The notes beneath the pieces are model-generated. The model was not told where the DNA came from, made no database searches, and saw nothing but the letters and a program-made list of their open reading frames with translations. Of a DNA stretch of 64,000 bases, positions 8,254 through 16,696 are shown piece by piece. How positions within the stretch are numbered: position 1 is the first letter of the stretch; each line of letters starts with the position of its first letter. The DNA comes from WAOL01 sp964399035 (GTDB lineage Archaea; Thermoproteota; Thermoprotei_A; Sulfolobales; NBVN01), in contig CAYNPH010000009.1 in NCBI GenBank assembly GCA_964399035.1, positions 106,510 to 170,509 of the forward strand, written 5' to 3'. Position numbers and translations under genes: made by a program.

Positions 8254-9330
8254 GTGAGCGAGGAGCGTACCTTAGTGCTGGCAATAGATTTCGACGATGA
8301 TTTAGGACGTGTTGGTATTAAAACTCCTATTGTAGGTTATAAGGAAGTTCTTGCAGCTGCGGAAAAATACGCGTTAGCTAGGCCTCAGGACGCGGACCTT
8401 AACACGATATTCACTGCTCTAAAGGTTTACAGAGATTTAAAAAGTGAAGGTCACAATGTTGAGATAGCTTTAGTTGCCGGGCACGAGAAAGGAGGTGCTA
8501 GAGCCGGGCTTAAACTTAAGGAACGCTTAGAAAGCATCGTTAAGCACCTCGGAATTACGTCAGCGGTCGTTGTTGTCGATAGTGCTGAGGATGAATCGGT
8601 GATGCCTATAGTTGAGTCTATAGTTAAGGTCGTAGCTGTTGAGAAGGTTGTTGTTGAGCAGTTAAGAGGGGTTGAGGAAACCTACGTTTTGTTGGGGCGA
8701 TACATTAAGAAAGCCCTTGAGGAGACACGCTTTGCTAAGTTCTTCCTTGGGGTTCCTGGGTTATTAATACTTACATACGTGCTGGTTGCTAATAGCCCCT
8801 ACAGCAAATACGCATCAGCACTAACCTTAACTATCTTGGGCCTAATCTTTGTAGCTAAAGGATTCGGGATAAGCGCCGGTATTTCAAAGTGGTGGAGGGC
8901 CTCTCCAATAACGAAGCTTTCCCTGATGCTCACTATGGTTTCACTGAGCTTAACCGCTGTTATAACCTACACAACACTGTACTCTAGAGGATTTGCCTTT
9001 GATATAATCTCAATAGCTGTCTACATAAATAATATAGTCCCTTACGCCGTAGTGTCAGTAATTCCCTTGATTGCTGGGAGAATTGCCTTCAGAATACTCA
9101 AGAGATCCTTCAAGGTATGGAGGGAAATCATGGCACTAGCGATACTGGCAATAATATATCAATTCTTCACCAACATGGCTAGGATTATTCTGGCGTCCGG
9201 AACCAGCAACCTGAGTGAGATAATGAGATTACTCAACGAGAACTATCTTATCCAGACGTTAATACTGTACATAGGGATAATAATGACGGTATCCGTAACC
9301 ATGTACGCCATAGAGAAAGAGCTAGTGTGA
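8254..9330 (+). CDS. DUF373 family membrane protein
   Basis: Residues 1-150 form a soluble alpha/beta domain (start ERTLVLAIDFDDDLG, later IALVAGHEKGG and VVVVDSAEDE), and the rest holds about six hydrophobic segments that span the membrane, for example near 163-183, 188-205, 217-240, 250-272, 285-307 and 328-352. This is the layout of the archaeal DUF373 (COG2237) family, which has no known function. The start is a GTG at 8254, just inside a purine-rich stretch. The 155-nt space before it is AT-rich and shows no clear structure. Confidence 0.82.
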   Translation: MSEERTLVLAIDFDDDLGRVGIKTPIVGYKEVLAAAEKYALARPQDADLNTIFTALKVYRDLKSEGHNVEIALVAGHEKGGARAGLKLKERLESIVKHLGITSAVVVVDSAEDESVMPIVESIVKVVAVEKVVVEQLRGVEETYVLLGRYIKKALEETRFAKFFLGVPGLLILTYVLVANSPYSKYASALTLTILGLIFVAKGFGISAGISKWWRASPITKLSLMLTMVSLSLTAVITYTTLYSRGFAFDIISIAVYINNIVPYAVVSVIPLIAGRIAFRILKRSFKVWREIMALAILAIIYQFFTNMARIILASGTSNLSEIMRLLNENYLIQTLILYIGIIMTVSVTMYAIEKELV

Positions 9331-9345
9331 TTACCACTCATTCAC

Positions 9346-10194
9346 TCACTTCCCAAAACGTCGTTCCCTTCTCTGGTACGACCTTATCGCTCTCCAGAGG
9401 TCTATCTTCCTGAACTCGGGCCAGTACGCTTCACAGAAATACAGTTCACTGTAGGCTATCTGCCACAAGAGGAAATTGCTGACACGTAACTCGCCGGAGG
9501 TTCTGATAACTAAGTCGGGCTCGTCAAGCCCGTTCAGCTTCAGGTGCGACGTTGAAAGGTATTTTCTGAAGACTTCCTCAGTTATTTCTTCAGGCTTAAC
9601 CTTACCTTTTAGGATATCCTCGGCTAATAGCCGAACGGCTGATACTATTTCTTGGCGCCCACCATAGCAGAGGGCCACGTTTAGGTATCTCTCATTGTAG
9701 TGCTTACTACGTTCTTCAATCACCTTTATTTTCTCACGAATGTTTGGAGGTATGATATCTAGTCTCCCGATGAATTTTACCCTTATTTTCCTCTCATCAA
9801 TCACTCCCTCCTCAAGCATCTCACTTATGCCCCGCTCGAGTAACGAAAGTAAGTGTTCCCGTTCTCTTTTTGATCTCTTAGTACAGTTCTCATATGACAT
9901 AGCATATATCGTGACGGCCTTCACACCGAGATCCCATAACCAGTCCAGCACCTCCTTTAATCGCTCATAACCATATTCATGACCCTCTATAGGGTCAAAT
10001 CCTAAGAAGCGGGCCCATCTCCTGTTTCCGTCAGGTATTATCGCTACGTGCCTAGGTATGGGACCGCCAGATATTTGTGACCATAACCAAAGCTCATATA
10101 ACTTATACACAGGCCTCAAGAGCGGATCAACGACACGCTGAAGCCTTCTCAGCACCCTTGCTACTACTTCCTTTCTCTTCCCTGTACTCGTCAT
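9346..10194 (-). CDS. uppS: Cis-prenyltransferase (polyprenyl diphosphate synthase, UppS family)
   Basis: The catalytic motif HVAIIPDGNRRWA is at residues 49-61, with the essential Asp at 55. Further family signatures are ALCYGGRQEI (about 178-187), LIRTSGELRVSNF (about 234-246) and the C-terminal region around YFCEAYWPEF. The enzyme adds isopentenyl units in cis to make the long polyprenyl phosphate carrier used for glycan transfer across the membrane. The N-terminus carries about 40 extra residues before the catalytic core, amphipathic and rich in arginine, which may bind membrane. It is divergent from the S8e gene. Confidence 0.93.
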   Translation of the reverse strand: MTSTGKRKEVVARVLRRLQRVVDPLLRPVYKLYELWLWSQISGGPIPRHVAIIPDGNRRWARFLGFDPIEGHEYGYERLKEVLDWLWDLGVKAVTIYAMSYENCTKRSKREREHLLSLLERGISEMLEEGVIDERKIRVKFIGRLDIIPPNIREKIKVIEERSKHYNERYLNVALCYGGRQEIVSAVRLLAEDILKGKVKPEEITEEVFRKYLSTSHLKLNGLDEPDLVIRTSGELRVSNFLLWQIAYSELYFCEAYWPEFRKIDLWRAIRSYQRRERRFGK

Positions 10195-10222
10195 GCTCTC
10201 GTAGGTCTTTCCCGTTAAAAGC

Positions 10223-10229
10223 TTTTAAG
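10223..10229 (+). promoter_or_regulatory. TATA box of the S8e gene
   Basis: TTTTAAG lies about 34-40 nt before the S8e ATG, so transcription would start about 10 nt upstream of the start codon. Confidence 0.5.
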
Positions 10230-10262
10230 GGATATCGTCCACAAAGCTCTGGGCTGGAGTCA

Positions 10263-10661
10263 ATGGGCATCTACCAAGGAAAGGATCTCCGGAAAATAAC
10301 GGGCGGCAGGAGGAGACCTCATAGGAAGAACAGAAAGTATGAGTTAGGTCGATTCCCCACATTAACTATGGTTAGTACCAAGGAGAAGGTTGTCACAATC
10401 AGAGTGCGTGGAGGAAACGTGAAGATCAGGCTAAAGAGGGCGAAGTATGCGAATGTTATTGACCCTGAAACAGGGGAAGCGAAGAAGGCAGAGATTCTGA
10501 GGGTCGTGGAGACCCCCGCTAACCGTGAGTATGCTCGGAGAAGCATAATTACTAAGGGTGCCATCATAGAGACTTCAGAGGGACTTGCTAAGGTGACTTC
10601 AAGACCTGGACAGGATGGTGTGGTTAACGCCGTCCTTTTAAAGGAGGAAGCTGAGGCCTAA
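10263..10661 (+). CDS. rps8e: 30S ribosomal protein S8e
   Basis: The 132-residue protein begins MGIYQGKDLRKITGGRRR, the standard S8e start, and contains the conserved stretches VRGGNVKIRLKR and RPGQDG. S8e binds 16S rRNA in the small subunit. The ATG at 10263 is chosen because it gives this conserved N-terminus; the open frame extends 62 codons further up but those residues lie in the antisense of uppS. A TATA-like box is correctly placed. It is shared by archaea and eukaryotes. Confidence 0.95.
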   Translation: MGIYQGKDLRKITGGRRRPHRKNRKYELGRFPTLTMVSTKEKVVTIRVRGGNVKIRLKRAKYANVIDPETGEAKKAEILRVVETPANREYARRSIITKGAIIETSEGLAKVTSRPGQDGVVNAVLLKEEAEA

Positions 10662-10805
10662 GTACATAGGCCTACTGTTTAAAATTCAGTAATCTTGCTA
10701 CTTGTAGTTAGCTTCATCATGTACTACTTACGTTAAGGAAACGGCTTAGACCAGCGTAAACTCTTATTGAGCATGTTACCCTAATTGGATTATGTGGGGA
10801 AATAC

Positions 10806-11105
10806 ATGGCTATAAAGGACATAATAATTTGGCCTGAGTATCTGGACGCTAGACTCTCTAGAAAAGCTGGGAGGCGTATCCCGAAATCAATGGCGATACA
10901 CCCTCTACGTAAAGAGGACATATTACTTGCTTGTAAATCGATAGGTGTGTCCTGCGAAATAGAGGAGGGGAAGTATTACCCTAGACTGTGGCATTCGTCT
11001 TATGGTTTTAGAATAATAGTGCGTATAGACGAAAACCGAGGAGTTAGCAAGGAAGCACTCATACGCATGCTTGCTGAGGCACTTAGTAAGGTTAAGGGCT
11101 GTTGA
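10806..11105 (+). CDS. srp19: Signal recognition particle 19 kDa protein
   Basis: SRP19 binds 7S RNA and prepares it for SRP54 in co-translational protein targeting. The conserved IIWPEYLDARLSRKAGRRIPK block is at the N-terminus, followed by the expected basic RNA-binding surface and a KYYPRLW segment. The product from the ATG at 10806 has 99 residues, which is normal. Start codons TTG at 10785 and GTG at 10794 are in frame but add residues not typical of the family. The 7S RNA gene itself is not in the window. Confidence 0.93.
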   Translation: MAIKDIIIWPEYLDARLSRKAGRRIPKSMAIHPLRKEDILLACKSIGVSCEIEEGKYYPRLWHSSYGFRIIVRIDENRGVSKEALIRMLAEALSKVKGC

Positions 11106-11115
11106 TTTATTTATT

Positions 11116-11143
11116 AGTACCTCGGTAATACCGAGTAGGTACT
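11116..11143 (+). terminator. Hairpin downstream of srp19, probable terminator
   Basis: AGTACC at 11116-11121 pairs with GGTACT at 11138-11143, and inside it TCGGT pairs with ACCGA. This gives an 11-bp stem with a 3-nt bulge, 10 nt after the srp19 stop. It could end transcription or stabilise the mRNA 3' end. Confidence 0.4.
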
Positions 11144-11195
11144 ACTCTGTAGCTGTAACGTCTTGAGAAAATACGTTATCCTTAAATTTGTCCTT

Positions 11196-11217
11196 CTTAA
11201 GGTATTACCACCTTAAG
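11196..11217. repeat. Inverted repeat upstream of gar1
   Basis: CTTAAGG at 11196-11202 is repeated inverted as CCTTAAG at 11211-11217 with an 8-nt spacer. It lies about 55 nt before the gar1 TATA box and could be a regulator-binding site; no function is shown by the sequence. Confidence 0.35.
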
Positions 11218-11270
11218 TATTTATCCCACATAGTTTTTGGAAGGGGATAGAGGCTGATTAAGCTCGGTTA

Positions 11271-11278
11271 TTTTATAC
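11271..11278 (+). promoter_or_regulatory. TATA box of the gar1-tfb operon
   Basis: TTTTATAC is 33 nt before the ATG at 11311, so the transcript would begin at about 11302. This makes the TTG at 11299 an unlikely start. Confidence 0.45.
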
Positions 11279-11310
11279 ATAAGACACCGACAGGGAGATT
11301 GCTCGTCAAG

Positions 11311-11514
11311 ATGACCACCATGAAGCCACCGCGGATAGGTAGCATTGTTATTGATTCTGGGGGACGCGAAGTCGGAATACTCGTGGATATAATAGGTCCC
11401 GTTAGGGGTCCATACGCCGTAGTCAGACCCTTAAGAGAGGGTGTTGAGGTGGATCCTCATAGTGTTTTGTTCGTTAAACCTAAACCAAAACGTCGTAGGA
11501 GGGTTAGGAAATGA
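11311..11514 (+). CDS. gar1: H/ACA RNP protein Gar1
   Basis: The small protein (67 residues from the ATG at 11311; a TTG at 11299 adds four) has the Gar1 beta-barrel core with IGSIVIDSGGREVG and VDIIGPVRGPYAVVRP, then VDPHSVLFVKPKPK and a very basic tail. Gar1 works with Cbf5, Nop10 and L7Ae in RNA-guided pseudouridylation. Its stop overlaps the start of the TFB gene by 4 nt (ATGA), an operon arrangement I recall from other archaea. The nearby S8e and SRP19 genes are also RNA-linked but are separately transcribed. Confidence 0.9.
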   Translation: MTTMKPPRIGSIVIDSGGREVGILVDIIGPVRGPYAVVRPLREGVEVDPHSVLFVKPKPKRRRRVRK

Positions 11515-12389
11515 TTGAGGAATTCAAATCTAGATGTCCTTCAGGTGATATAATATACGATGAGTCCAGGGGAGAAGTAATATGCGCTGAGACGGGGGAG
11601 GTGCTCGCAGAGCATATCGTCGACCTCCAGCCTGAATGGCGGGCCTTTAGCTACGAAGATTCCCTAGCACGTGAACGCGTCGGTGCCCCAATGACCGAGA
11701 AAGTGCATGACCGCGGTCTTCACTCAGTAATAGATCAGAAGTCACAACAGGGTAGGAAGCTCGAAAGATTAAACAGAAGAATACGTGCATCCGGGAAAAT
11801 GCGGCGCCTAGTCCGGGCATTACGCTTAATGAATAGTGTAATAGGGAGCTTGAATTTACCCAACGCAGCGGAACTCCGTGAGGAGGCAGGAAACATCATA
11901 CGTAAATTGCATGCGGCAGGTCTGATAAAGAAGAAGAACATGCGTGCGATGGTCGCCGCATCGATAGTAATAGCCACTAGGAACCTCAACACCCCTGTCG
12001 AGCAGGCTGAGATCGCTAGGAGATGCATGGTAACGTTCCAGGATCTATGGAATGCCGAAATGAAAATCAGGCGCGACTCAGATAGCGTGATCAGGGTGAA
12101 GCCACTAGATCCCAGAAGGTACGTCGAGTCTATGGCCAACAAACTTAAGCTTTCACACCACACCACAATGCTTGCGTGGAAGATAATCACCATAGCTAAG
12201 CGCGATGGTTTAACCTCAGGGAAGGGGCCAAAAGGTGTTGCTGCAGCCTCACTCTATATAGCGTCAATACTCCTAGATGAAAGAAAGACGCAAAAGGAGG
12301 TTTCTAGGAAAGTAGACGTCTCCGAGGTAACCATACGTAACCGGTACCGCGACCTAATAGACAACCTCCTCATAGTGGTCGATATCTAA
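11511..12389 (+). CDS. tfb: Transcription initiation factor TFB (TFIIB homologue)
   Basis: TFB bridges TBP-bound promoter DNA and RNA polymerase. The N-terminal ribbon has only C9 and C25; the partner positions read CPSG and CAETG, so half of the zinc ligands are absent. Sulfolobus TFB shows the same pattern, so this is a lineage trait rather than damage. The B-reader region follows (LQPEWRAFSYEDSLARERVG, about residues 39-58), then two cyclin folds, with the second helix-turn-helix near TQKEVSRKVDVSEVTIRNRYRDL for BRE recognition. It is translationally coupled to gar1. Confidence 0.95.
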   Translation: MIEEFKSRCPSGDIIYDESRGEVICAETGEVLAEHIVDLQPEWRAFSYEDSLARERVGAPMTEKVHDRGLHSVIDQKSQQGRKLERLNRRIRASGKMRRLVRALRLMNSVIGSLNLPNAAELREEAGNIIRKLHAAGLIKKKNMRAMVAASIVIATRNLNTPVEQAEIARRCMVTFQDLWNAEMKIRRDSDSVIRVKPLDPRRYVESMANKLKLSHHTTMLAWKIITIAKRDGLTSGKGPKGVAAASLYIASILLDERKTQKEVSRKVDVSEVTIRNRYRDLIDNLLIVVDI

Positions 12390-12502
12390 TTTTCTAGAAA
12401 CAAAAGGTCCACAGTACTTTCGTTGTCAACCCGCAACCGTGTGATGATCTCAATATTAACATTAATTTTCTTCTAAAGCTTGCTACCTACATTATAGGGG
12501 CG

Positions 12503-13726
12503 ATGGTGATGGGCTTGCAAGAGTTAATCATCATTAGGGAAGGAAAGGCGTTGCTGAAGGTACCTAACCCTGAAAAGTACCGCAGAAGCGACGGAGTGTA
12601 TGAACCCTCGTGGGCTCCTGTTTTCTATAATCCCAAGCAGGTACTTAACAGGGACCTATCCATACTTGCACTTAATGTGCTTACTGCATTATCTGGTTTT
12701 AGCGACCTCCGAATTCTTGATGCTTTAGCTGGAAGCGGCGTTAGAGCCCTTAGGTATTATCTAGAAGTTCCTAACGTATCGTTAGCCATAGCTAACGACA
12801 TAGATATGAATGCATTTACTGTAATAAAGGAGAACATCAAGCTGAATAGTGCTGAGTCTGTTGTTAAGGCCTGTAAACTCGACGCCAATGCCCTAATGTA
12901 CCTTTGGAAATCCTTGGGGAGAACGTTTGAGTTCATTGACATAGACCCGTTTGGATCCCCAGCACCTTTCGTTAGATCATCACTTTGGTGTGTACGAAGA
13001 AACGGTGCCGTTGGCTACACCGCCACCGATACCGCGCCCTTGAGTGGCGTTAAGTGGGTTGCTGGCTCAAGGAAGTACGATGTTAGATTAATTAAAACCG
13101 ATATCCCCCACGAGGTGGGGTTACGTGTACTGCTGGGGTATATCTGCAGACGCGCAGCTGAAATCGACAGATACATCGAACCCCTGATAACGTTCGCAAA
13201 GCACCACTATTTCAGGACGATCGTCCAGGTAAGGAAGGGCGCTAGTAAAGCATCCGAGGTCTTGGATAAGTGCTTAGGGTACCTAGCGTATTGCAGAAAG
13301 TGTTACTATAGAGAAGTGGTATCGATCAACGACATTCCCCATAATCCTCTATGTCCGTCCTGTGGAGAGCGGCTAGTAACTGTAGGTCCATTATGGACAT
13401 GTAACTTGTTTCATGAGGACTTCCTAGGTCATATGTTAAATCTCGTTAAGAGTTCTGAATACGAATATCTCCCTACCCAGCGGGACTCCCGCAAGTTACT
13501 AGAGTTGCTGATTGCGGAATCCCAAGTTAATGGTTTAACTTATAATGTGTCGTCTCCTGCGAGGATTAGGAAGATAGATATGCCGCCTACTACCGCCGTT
13601 ATTGAATGCTTGAAGTCACGCGGGTTGAAGGCCTCACGGACACACCTCGGTGGGCAATTCATAAGAACTAACGCGTCATGGATGAACTTTGCTGAGTGCG
13701 TGGCTAATGGCTACCATTCTCAATAA
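12503..13726 (+). CDS. trm1: tRNA (guanine-26-N2) dimethyltransferase
   Basis: Trm1 methylates N2 of G26 in tRNA. The SAM motif DALAGSGVRALR is at about residues 73-84, and the catalytic IDPFGSP at about 147-153. A zinc-binding set (CRKC near residue 264 and CPSCG near 287) lies in the C-terminal domain. Two ATGs at 12503 and 12509 are possible. The last 23 nt overlap the convergent TFE-beta gene. The upstream region has no clear TATA box that I would insist on. Confidence 0.93.
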   Translation: MVMGLQELIIIREGKALLKVPNPEKYRRSDGVYEPSWAPVFYNPKQVLNRDLSILALNVLTALSGFSDLRILDALAGSGVRALRYYLEVPNVSLAIANDIDMNAFTVIKENIKLNSAESVVKACKLDANALMYLWKSLGRTFEFIDIDPFGSPAPFVRSSLWCVRRNGAVGYTATDTAPLSGVKWVAGSRKYDVRLIKTDIPHEVGLRVLLGYICRRAAEIDRYIEPLITFAKHHYFRTIVQVRKGASKASEVLDKCLGYLAYCRKCYYREVVSINDIPHNPLCPSCGERLVTVGPLWTCNLFHEDFLGHMLNLVKSSEYEYLPTQRDSRKLLELLIAESQVNGLTYNVSSPARIRKIDMPPTTAVIECLKSRGLKASRTHLGGQFIRTNASWMNFAECVANGYHSQ

Positions 13727-14075
13727 AATGCGACAGGAAGAGACACTTGTACGGGTTATAATATCCGCCCATTCCGCATCTCAGCAATTCTCTGCAAGTA
13801 AAGCATGGGATGTACATTACTGGGTTTAACTTAACGACTATGCTCAGCTTTGCTGACTTTACTGGGCTGTATATTAACTTGTAGGTCCTGCGCCCTTTGA
13901 ATGTTACAGGCTCCCTCTTTATGAGTCCCTTACGAACAAGTCCTAGCACTATCTTGGTTCCTTCCCTGTTGTCTATACCAAGCATTGACCAAAGAGTACT
14001 CTGTATTACACCACCTTCCTTCTCTGTCTTGCTCTTTATTATCTCCAGTATCTTCGACTCTAGTGAGACTTCCAT
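13704..14075 (-). CDS. Transcription factor TFE beta subunit (hRPC39/RPC34-like, Fe-S)
   Basis: The first 70 residues form a winged helix-turn-helix. The C-terminus has four cysteines, C91, C94, C100 and C111, in the pattern CxxC-x5-C-x10-C. Archaeal TFE-beta (related to human RPC39/yeast RPC34) has exactly this architecture, with a 4Fe-4S cluster at the C-terminus, and joins TFE-alpha to help promoter opening. The length of 123 residues is in the expected range. It is convergent with trm1 and overlaps it by 23 nt. The assignment rests on architecture; a generic wHTH protein is the alternative. Confidence 0.72.
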   Translation of the reverse strand: MEVSLESKILEIIKSKTEKEGGVIQSTLWSMLGIDNREGTKIVLGLVRKGLIKREPVTFKGRRTYKLIYSPVKSAKLSIVVKLNPVMYIPCFTCRELLRCGMGGYYNPYKCLFLSHFIENGSH

Positions 14076-14167
14076 TACCGTAACCCCACCCTCACCTTGA
14101 TAAACTCTGTTCTGACGCTAATATAGGTTAATCAGGTTATGATGCCATAGCTTGGTATTATTGTACT

Positions 14168-14719
14168 TCATTTTTTCTTTTTAACACTATTTGCAATAAT
14201 ATCCGCTATTAAGTTGGGTAATTCTACCCTATTATCTTCGGTTACCCAGAAGAGCCTATGCTCGCCCTTCACTAGGTTACCTATGTTGCTAGCTAATCTT
14301 CTATGCAGGACTATTAAGGCAATAACCTGAGGGTTCTTCAAAATTCTCTCCATACATCTTCTTAGCTTAGCTAGTTTAAGTTCCATAGGACCGACCTCGT
14401 CTATCCCAACAACGTCTGCTGCACGCAAAGCTACGTCAATAGCTTTACACCCTACGGTCACCGCATCCTCTAAGACGCAGTACTTACCAACCTTTGCAAC
14501 GCAAACACCGGGTAGGTTAGGTCCGGATACTCTCGCGAGAGGTGAGCACTCCCCGCTTAGTATGTCAATGATATCAAACCCCACTCTTACGCCTCCCCTT
14601 CTGATCTCAGGACATACGAAGCCCCCAACTGTAATACCCTTATCTCTCAGCAATTCTATGGTCTTGCTAAAGACCGTGGTTTTACCTACGCCAGGTCGCC
14701 CAGTAATTATTACCTTCAT
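14168..14719 (-). CDS. Nucleoside-triphosphatase, THEP1 family
   Basis: The Walker A GRPGVGKTT is at residues 7-15, and a Walker B-like GIDEVGPMEL at about 108-117. THEP1 enzymes hydrolyse NTPs slowly; their cellular role is uncertain, though the human homologue is a cancer-related NTPase. The GGFVCPEIRRGG segment (residues 32-43) is a family mark. The length of 183 residues is normal. The gene stands alone between the TFE-beta gene and a COG1395 regulator, all on the minus strand. Confidence 0.9.
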   Translation of the reverse strand: MKVIITGRPGVGKTTVFSKTIELLRDKGITVGGFVCPEIRRGGVRVGFDIIDILSGECSPLARVSGPNLPGVCVAKVGKYCVLEDAVTVGCKAIDVALRAADVVGIDEVGPMELKLAKLRRCMERILKNPQVIALIVLHRRLASNIGNLVKGEHRLFWVTEDNRVELPNLIADIIANSVKKKK

Positions 14720-14810
14720 CGGCTATCAGTCCCTGCGAGTAATTACTCTAGCATAAGTTAATTTGGGTTTACGCATGGTAAATGTTGAGAGTTACCTTAA
14801 GTATAAGGTT

Positions 14811-15779
14811 TCACTCTAATTTCTCAATGCTGACTTTGTTTAGGTTAACGTAGGGGGATATCTCGTCCTTAACCAAAGACTCATTTTCTCGTGAAGCGAT
14901 AACGCTCACACTAGCCTTGAGTTCTCTCTGCACAACATCAACTAATTTAACGCATTCCACGGTTTTCCTGACGACATCCTTGAGCGTGTTCCTGCTTGGT
15001 GGTGTGGCGTCGACCACAACCTGTATCTCCTCTCCTGATACTATGTAGTCGGGAGCTGACTTACGTATGTCGTACACCTCTCCCCATTCTCTCAAGCGTT
15101 GTTCTAGTCGTGGATTGCTTAGTGCCTTACGTAGACATAACCCTAATTCACGTATTCGTTCCTGGATATCCTTAGCTATTATGTCAAAACTTATTGATTC
15201 TACGACGTCCTCGCCTACCACACTCACTAGTTTCTCGGCATTCTCAACCGTCACCATTCCTCCTTCTTTCTTGTATTTGAAGACCGTGCGTCTAGAGATG
15301 CTTGTAAGGTATGATAACTCACTAATGCTCATCATTCTCCTCCGCATTGCTTCGTTGAGCTTTTCTCTATTTACCGACAGATACAGCTCGCCCTTCTTGT
15401 AAAGGGCTATCAGCTCCGTTGGCTTGAGGTACATGTTCTCCAATGTCCTTTCATTCATTACATACACGCCGCTCCTCTCATATACGATATTATCGTAGAG
15501 CTCTGGATCATCGGATATTACCACTGGGACTGAGTCCAGCGCTAACGACGCTTTTAACATGTCGTGTGCTTCGTCCTTGCTTACGCTCGCGCCTGTCTTA
15601 ACCCTAATTATCACGTCGGCAACGTCACCACCAACTGCTATGAGGTCTATGGACCTCTCTCTGTAGCTTGATGGAAAACGTAGTATTGTATATCTCTTCC
15701 CTGTGATTTCTAGAATATTAACTACCCTCTCCAGCAACATCCTCAGCTTTTTCCTTCGGTTTCTTGACTCCCCGCTCAT
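14811..15779 (-). CDS. Putative HTH transcriptional regulator (COG1395 family)
   Basis: An N-terminal restriction-endonuclease-like region (IDLIAVGGDVADVIIRVKTG, about residues 44-63) is followed by a helix-turn-helix (SISELSYLTSISRRTVFKYKKEGG, about 151-174) and a C-terminal alpha/beta domain. This is the archaeal COG1395 family, annotated as HTH regulators of unknown target. The ATG at 15779 is preceded on the minus strand by an AT-rich stretch with a TATA-like TTATAACATAATAA. I infer DNA binding but cannot name a regulon. Confidence 0.82.
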   Translation of the reverse strand: MSGESRNRRKKLRMLLERVVNILEITGKRYTILRFPSSYRERSIDLIAVGGDVADVIIRVKTGASVSKDEAHDMLKASLALDSVPVVISDDPELYDNIVYERSGVYVMNERTLENMYLKPTELIALYKKGELYLSVNREKLNEAMRRRMMSISELSYLTSISRRTVFKYKKEGGMVTVENAEKLVSVVGEDVVESISFDIIAKDIQERIRELGLCLRKALSNPRLEQRLREWGEVYDIRKSAPDYIVSGEEIQVVVDATPPSRNTLKDVVRKTVECVKLVDVVQRELKASVSVIASRENESLVKDEISPYVNLNKVSIEKLE

Positions 15780-15901
15780 TGTCGCACTAATAATTTATTA
15801 TGTTATAAGCGTAAAAAGAAATTCCCTGACCTTAAGGAACACCTACGCGCACATATTATCTTGCTTGATGATCTCTAACTTGGAAAGTGGAGTATCGGGA
15901 G

Positions 15902-15922
15902 TTATGTTTAGTTTATGTTTAG
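15902..15922. repeat. Short tandem repeat upstream of the fibrillarin operon terminator side
   Basis: TTATGTTTAG occurs twice in a row (15902-15911 and 15913-15922) in the AT-rich gap between the COG1395 gene start and the fibrillarin gene end. It may be chance in low-complexity DNA. Confidence 0.3.
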
Positions 15923-15966
15923 TTATTATAAAATATAGTTAAAATAAAACGTTAGATGGGTTCATC

Positions 15967-16671
15967 CTACCCTCTTTTGAATCTGGCGAATACCATCGCG
16001 TGGTCCTTGTCGTAAGGGTCTAGGTGCACGACGTCTATTATTTCAAAGCCACCTTTAATGAGCGTGTTTATTTCTCTTTGATAGACTTCGTCAGGCTCTT
16101 TAGTTACGTCTATGCTTCTGGCCTTTATTGCTAGGTAGAGGTACCCACCATCACGCAGGAAGTACTTCGCGTTCACATTTACTATTGACGCCTGCTCGGG
16201 TTGTGCTACGTCAGCATATATTATGTCAGCATAGTCTACTATGTGCGCATACTTATTCGGGAACCTTGCGTCACCCAGTATTGGAATTATGTTCTTCCTA
16301 ACTTCAGCCACCGTTATTAGTTCTCTAACCACTCTAGGTGCGAATTCCACGCTATACACTATACCCTTGGGACCTACGAGGTCGGAGACGTGGCTCGGTG
16401 TGGTTCCGGATCCTGCGCCTAAGTATAGGACGCGGCTACCCTCCTTAATTACTAGCTCCTTTATGCCCTTTAGGAGAGCAGCCGATAACTTGCTACGGTA
16501 TGAGTTCCACTCTCTGTACTCCTCATCACCTATTCTGAAGAGCCATTCCCCGTAAACCTTCTTGCCTGGCACTAGATTCTTAGTAGCTAATCGAACCGAG
16601 CCATCCTCCAGCTCTACTATGTACACGCCCTTGTACTGTGGATGCGGTTCTATCTTAACTACTTCCGTCAT
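15967..16671 (-). CDS. flpA: Fibrillarin-like rRNA/tRNA 2'-O-methyltransferase
   Basis: Fibrillarin is the methyltransferase of box C/D RNPs. The SAM motif VLYLGAGSGTTPSHV is at about residues 82-96, and the DYADIIYADVAQP segment (about 150-162) carries catalytic-site residues. The 234-residue length is usual. It lies 25 nt downstream of the Nop5 gene on the same strand, the common archaeal arrangement, so both C/D RNP core proteins are made together. L7Ae, the third core protein, is not in this window. Confidence 0.95.
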   Translation of the reverse strand: MTEVVKIEPHPQYKGVYIVELEDGSVRLATKNLVPGKKVYGEWLFRIGDEEYREWNSYRSKLSAALLKGIKELVIKEGSRVLYLGAGSGTTPSHVSDLVGPKGIVYSVEFAPRVVRELITVAEVRKNIIPILGDARFPNKYAHIVDYADIIYADVAQPEQASIVNVNAKYFLRDGGYLYLAIKARSIDVTKEPDEVYQREINTLIKGGFEIIDVVHLDPYDKDHAMVFARFKRG

Positions 16672-16696
16672 GCGTGCTCACCTCCAGGAAGTAATC

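Noticed and set aside
12438..12446. C box-like GTGATGAT before trm1
   Set aside because: No CTGA D box follows at a suitable distance.
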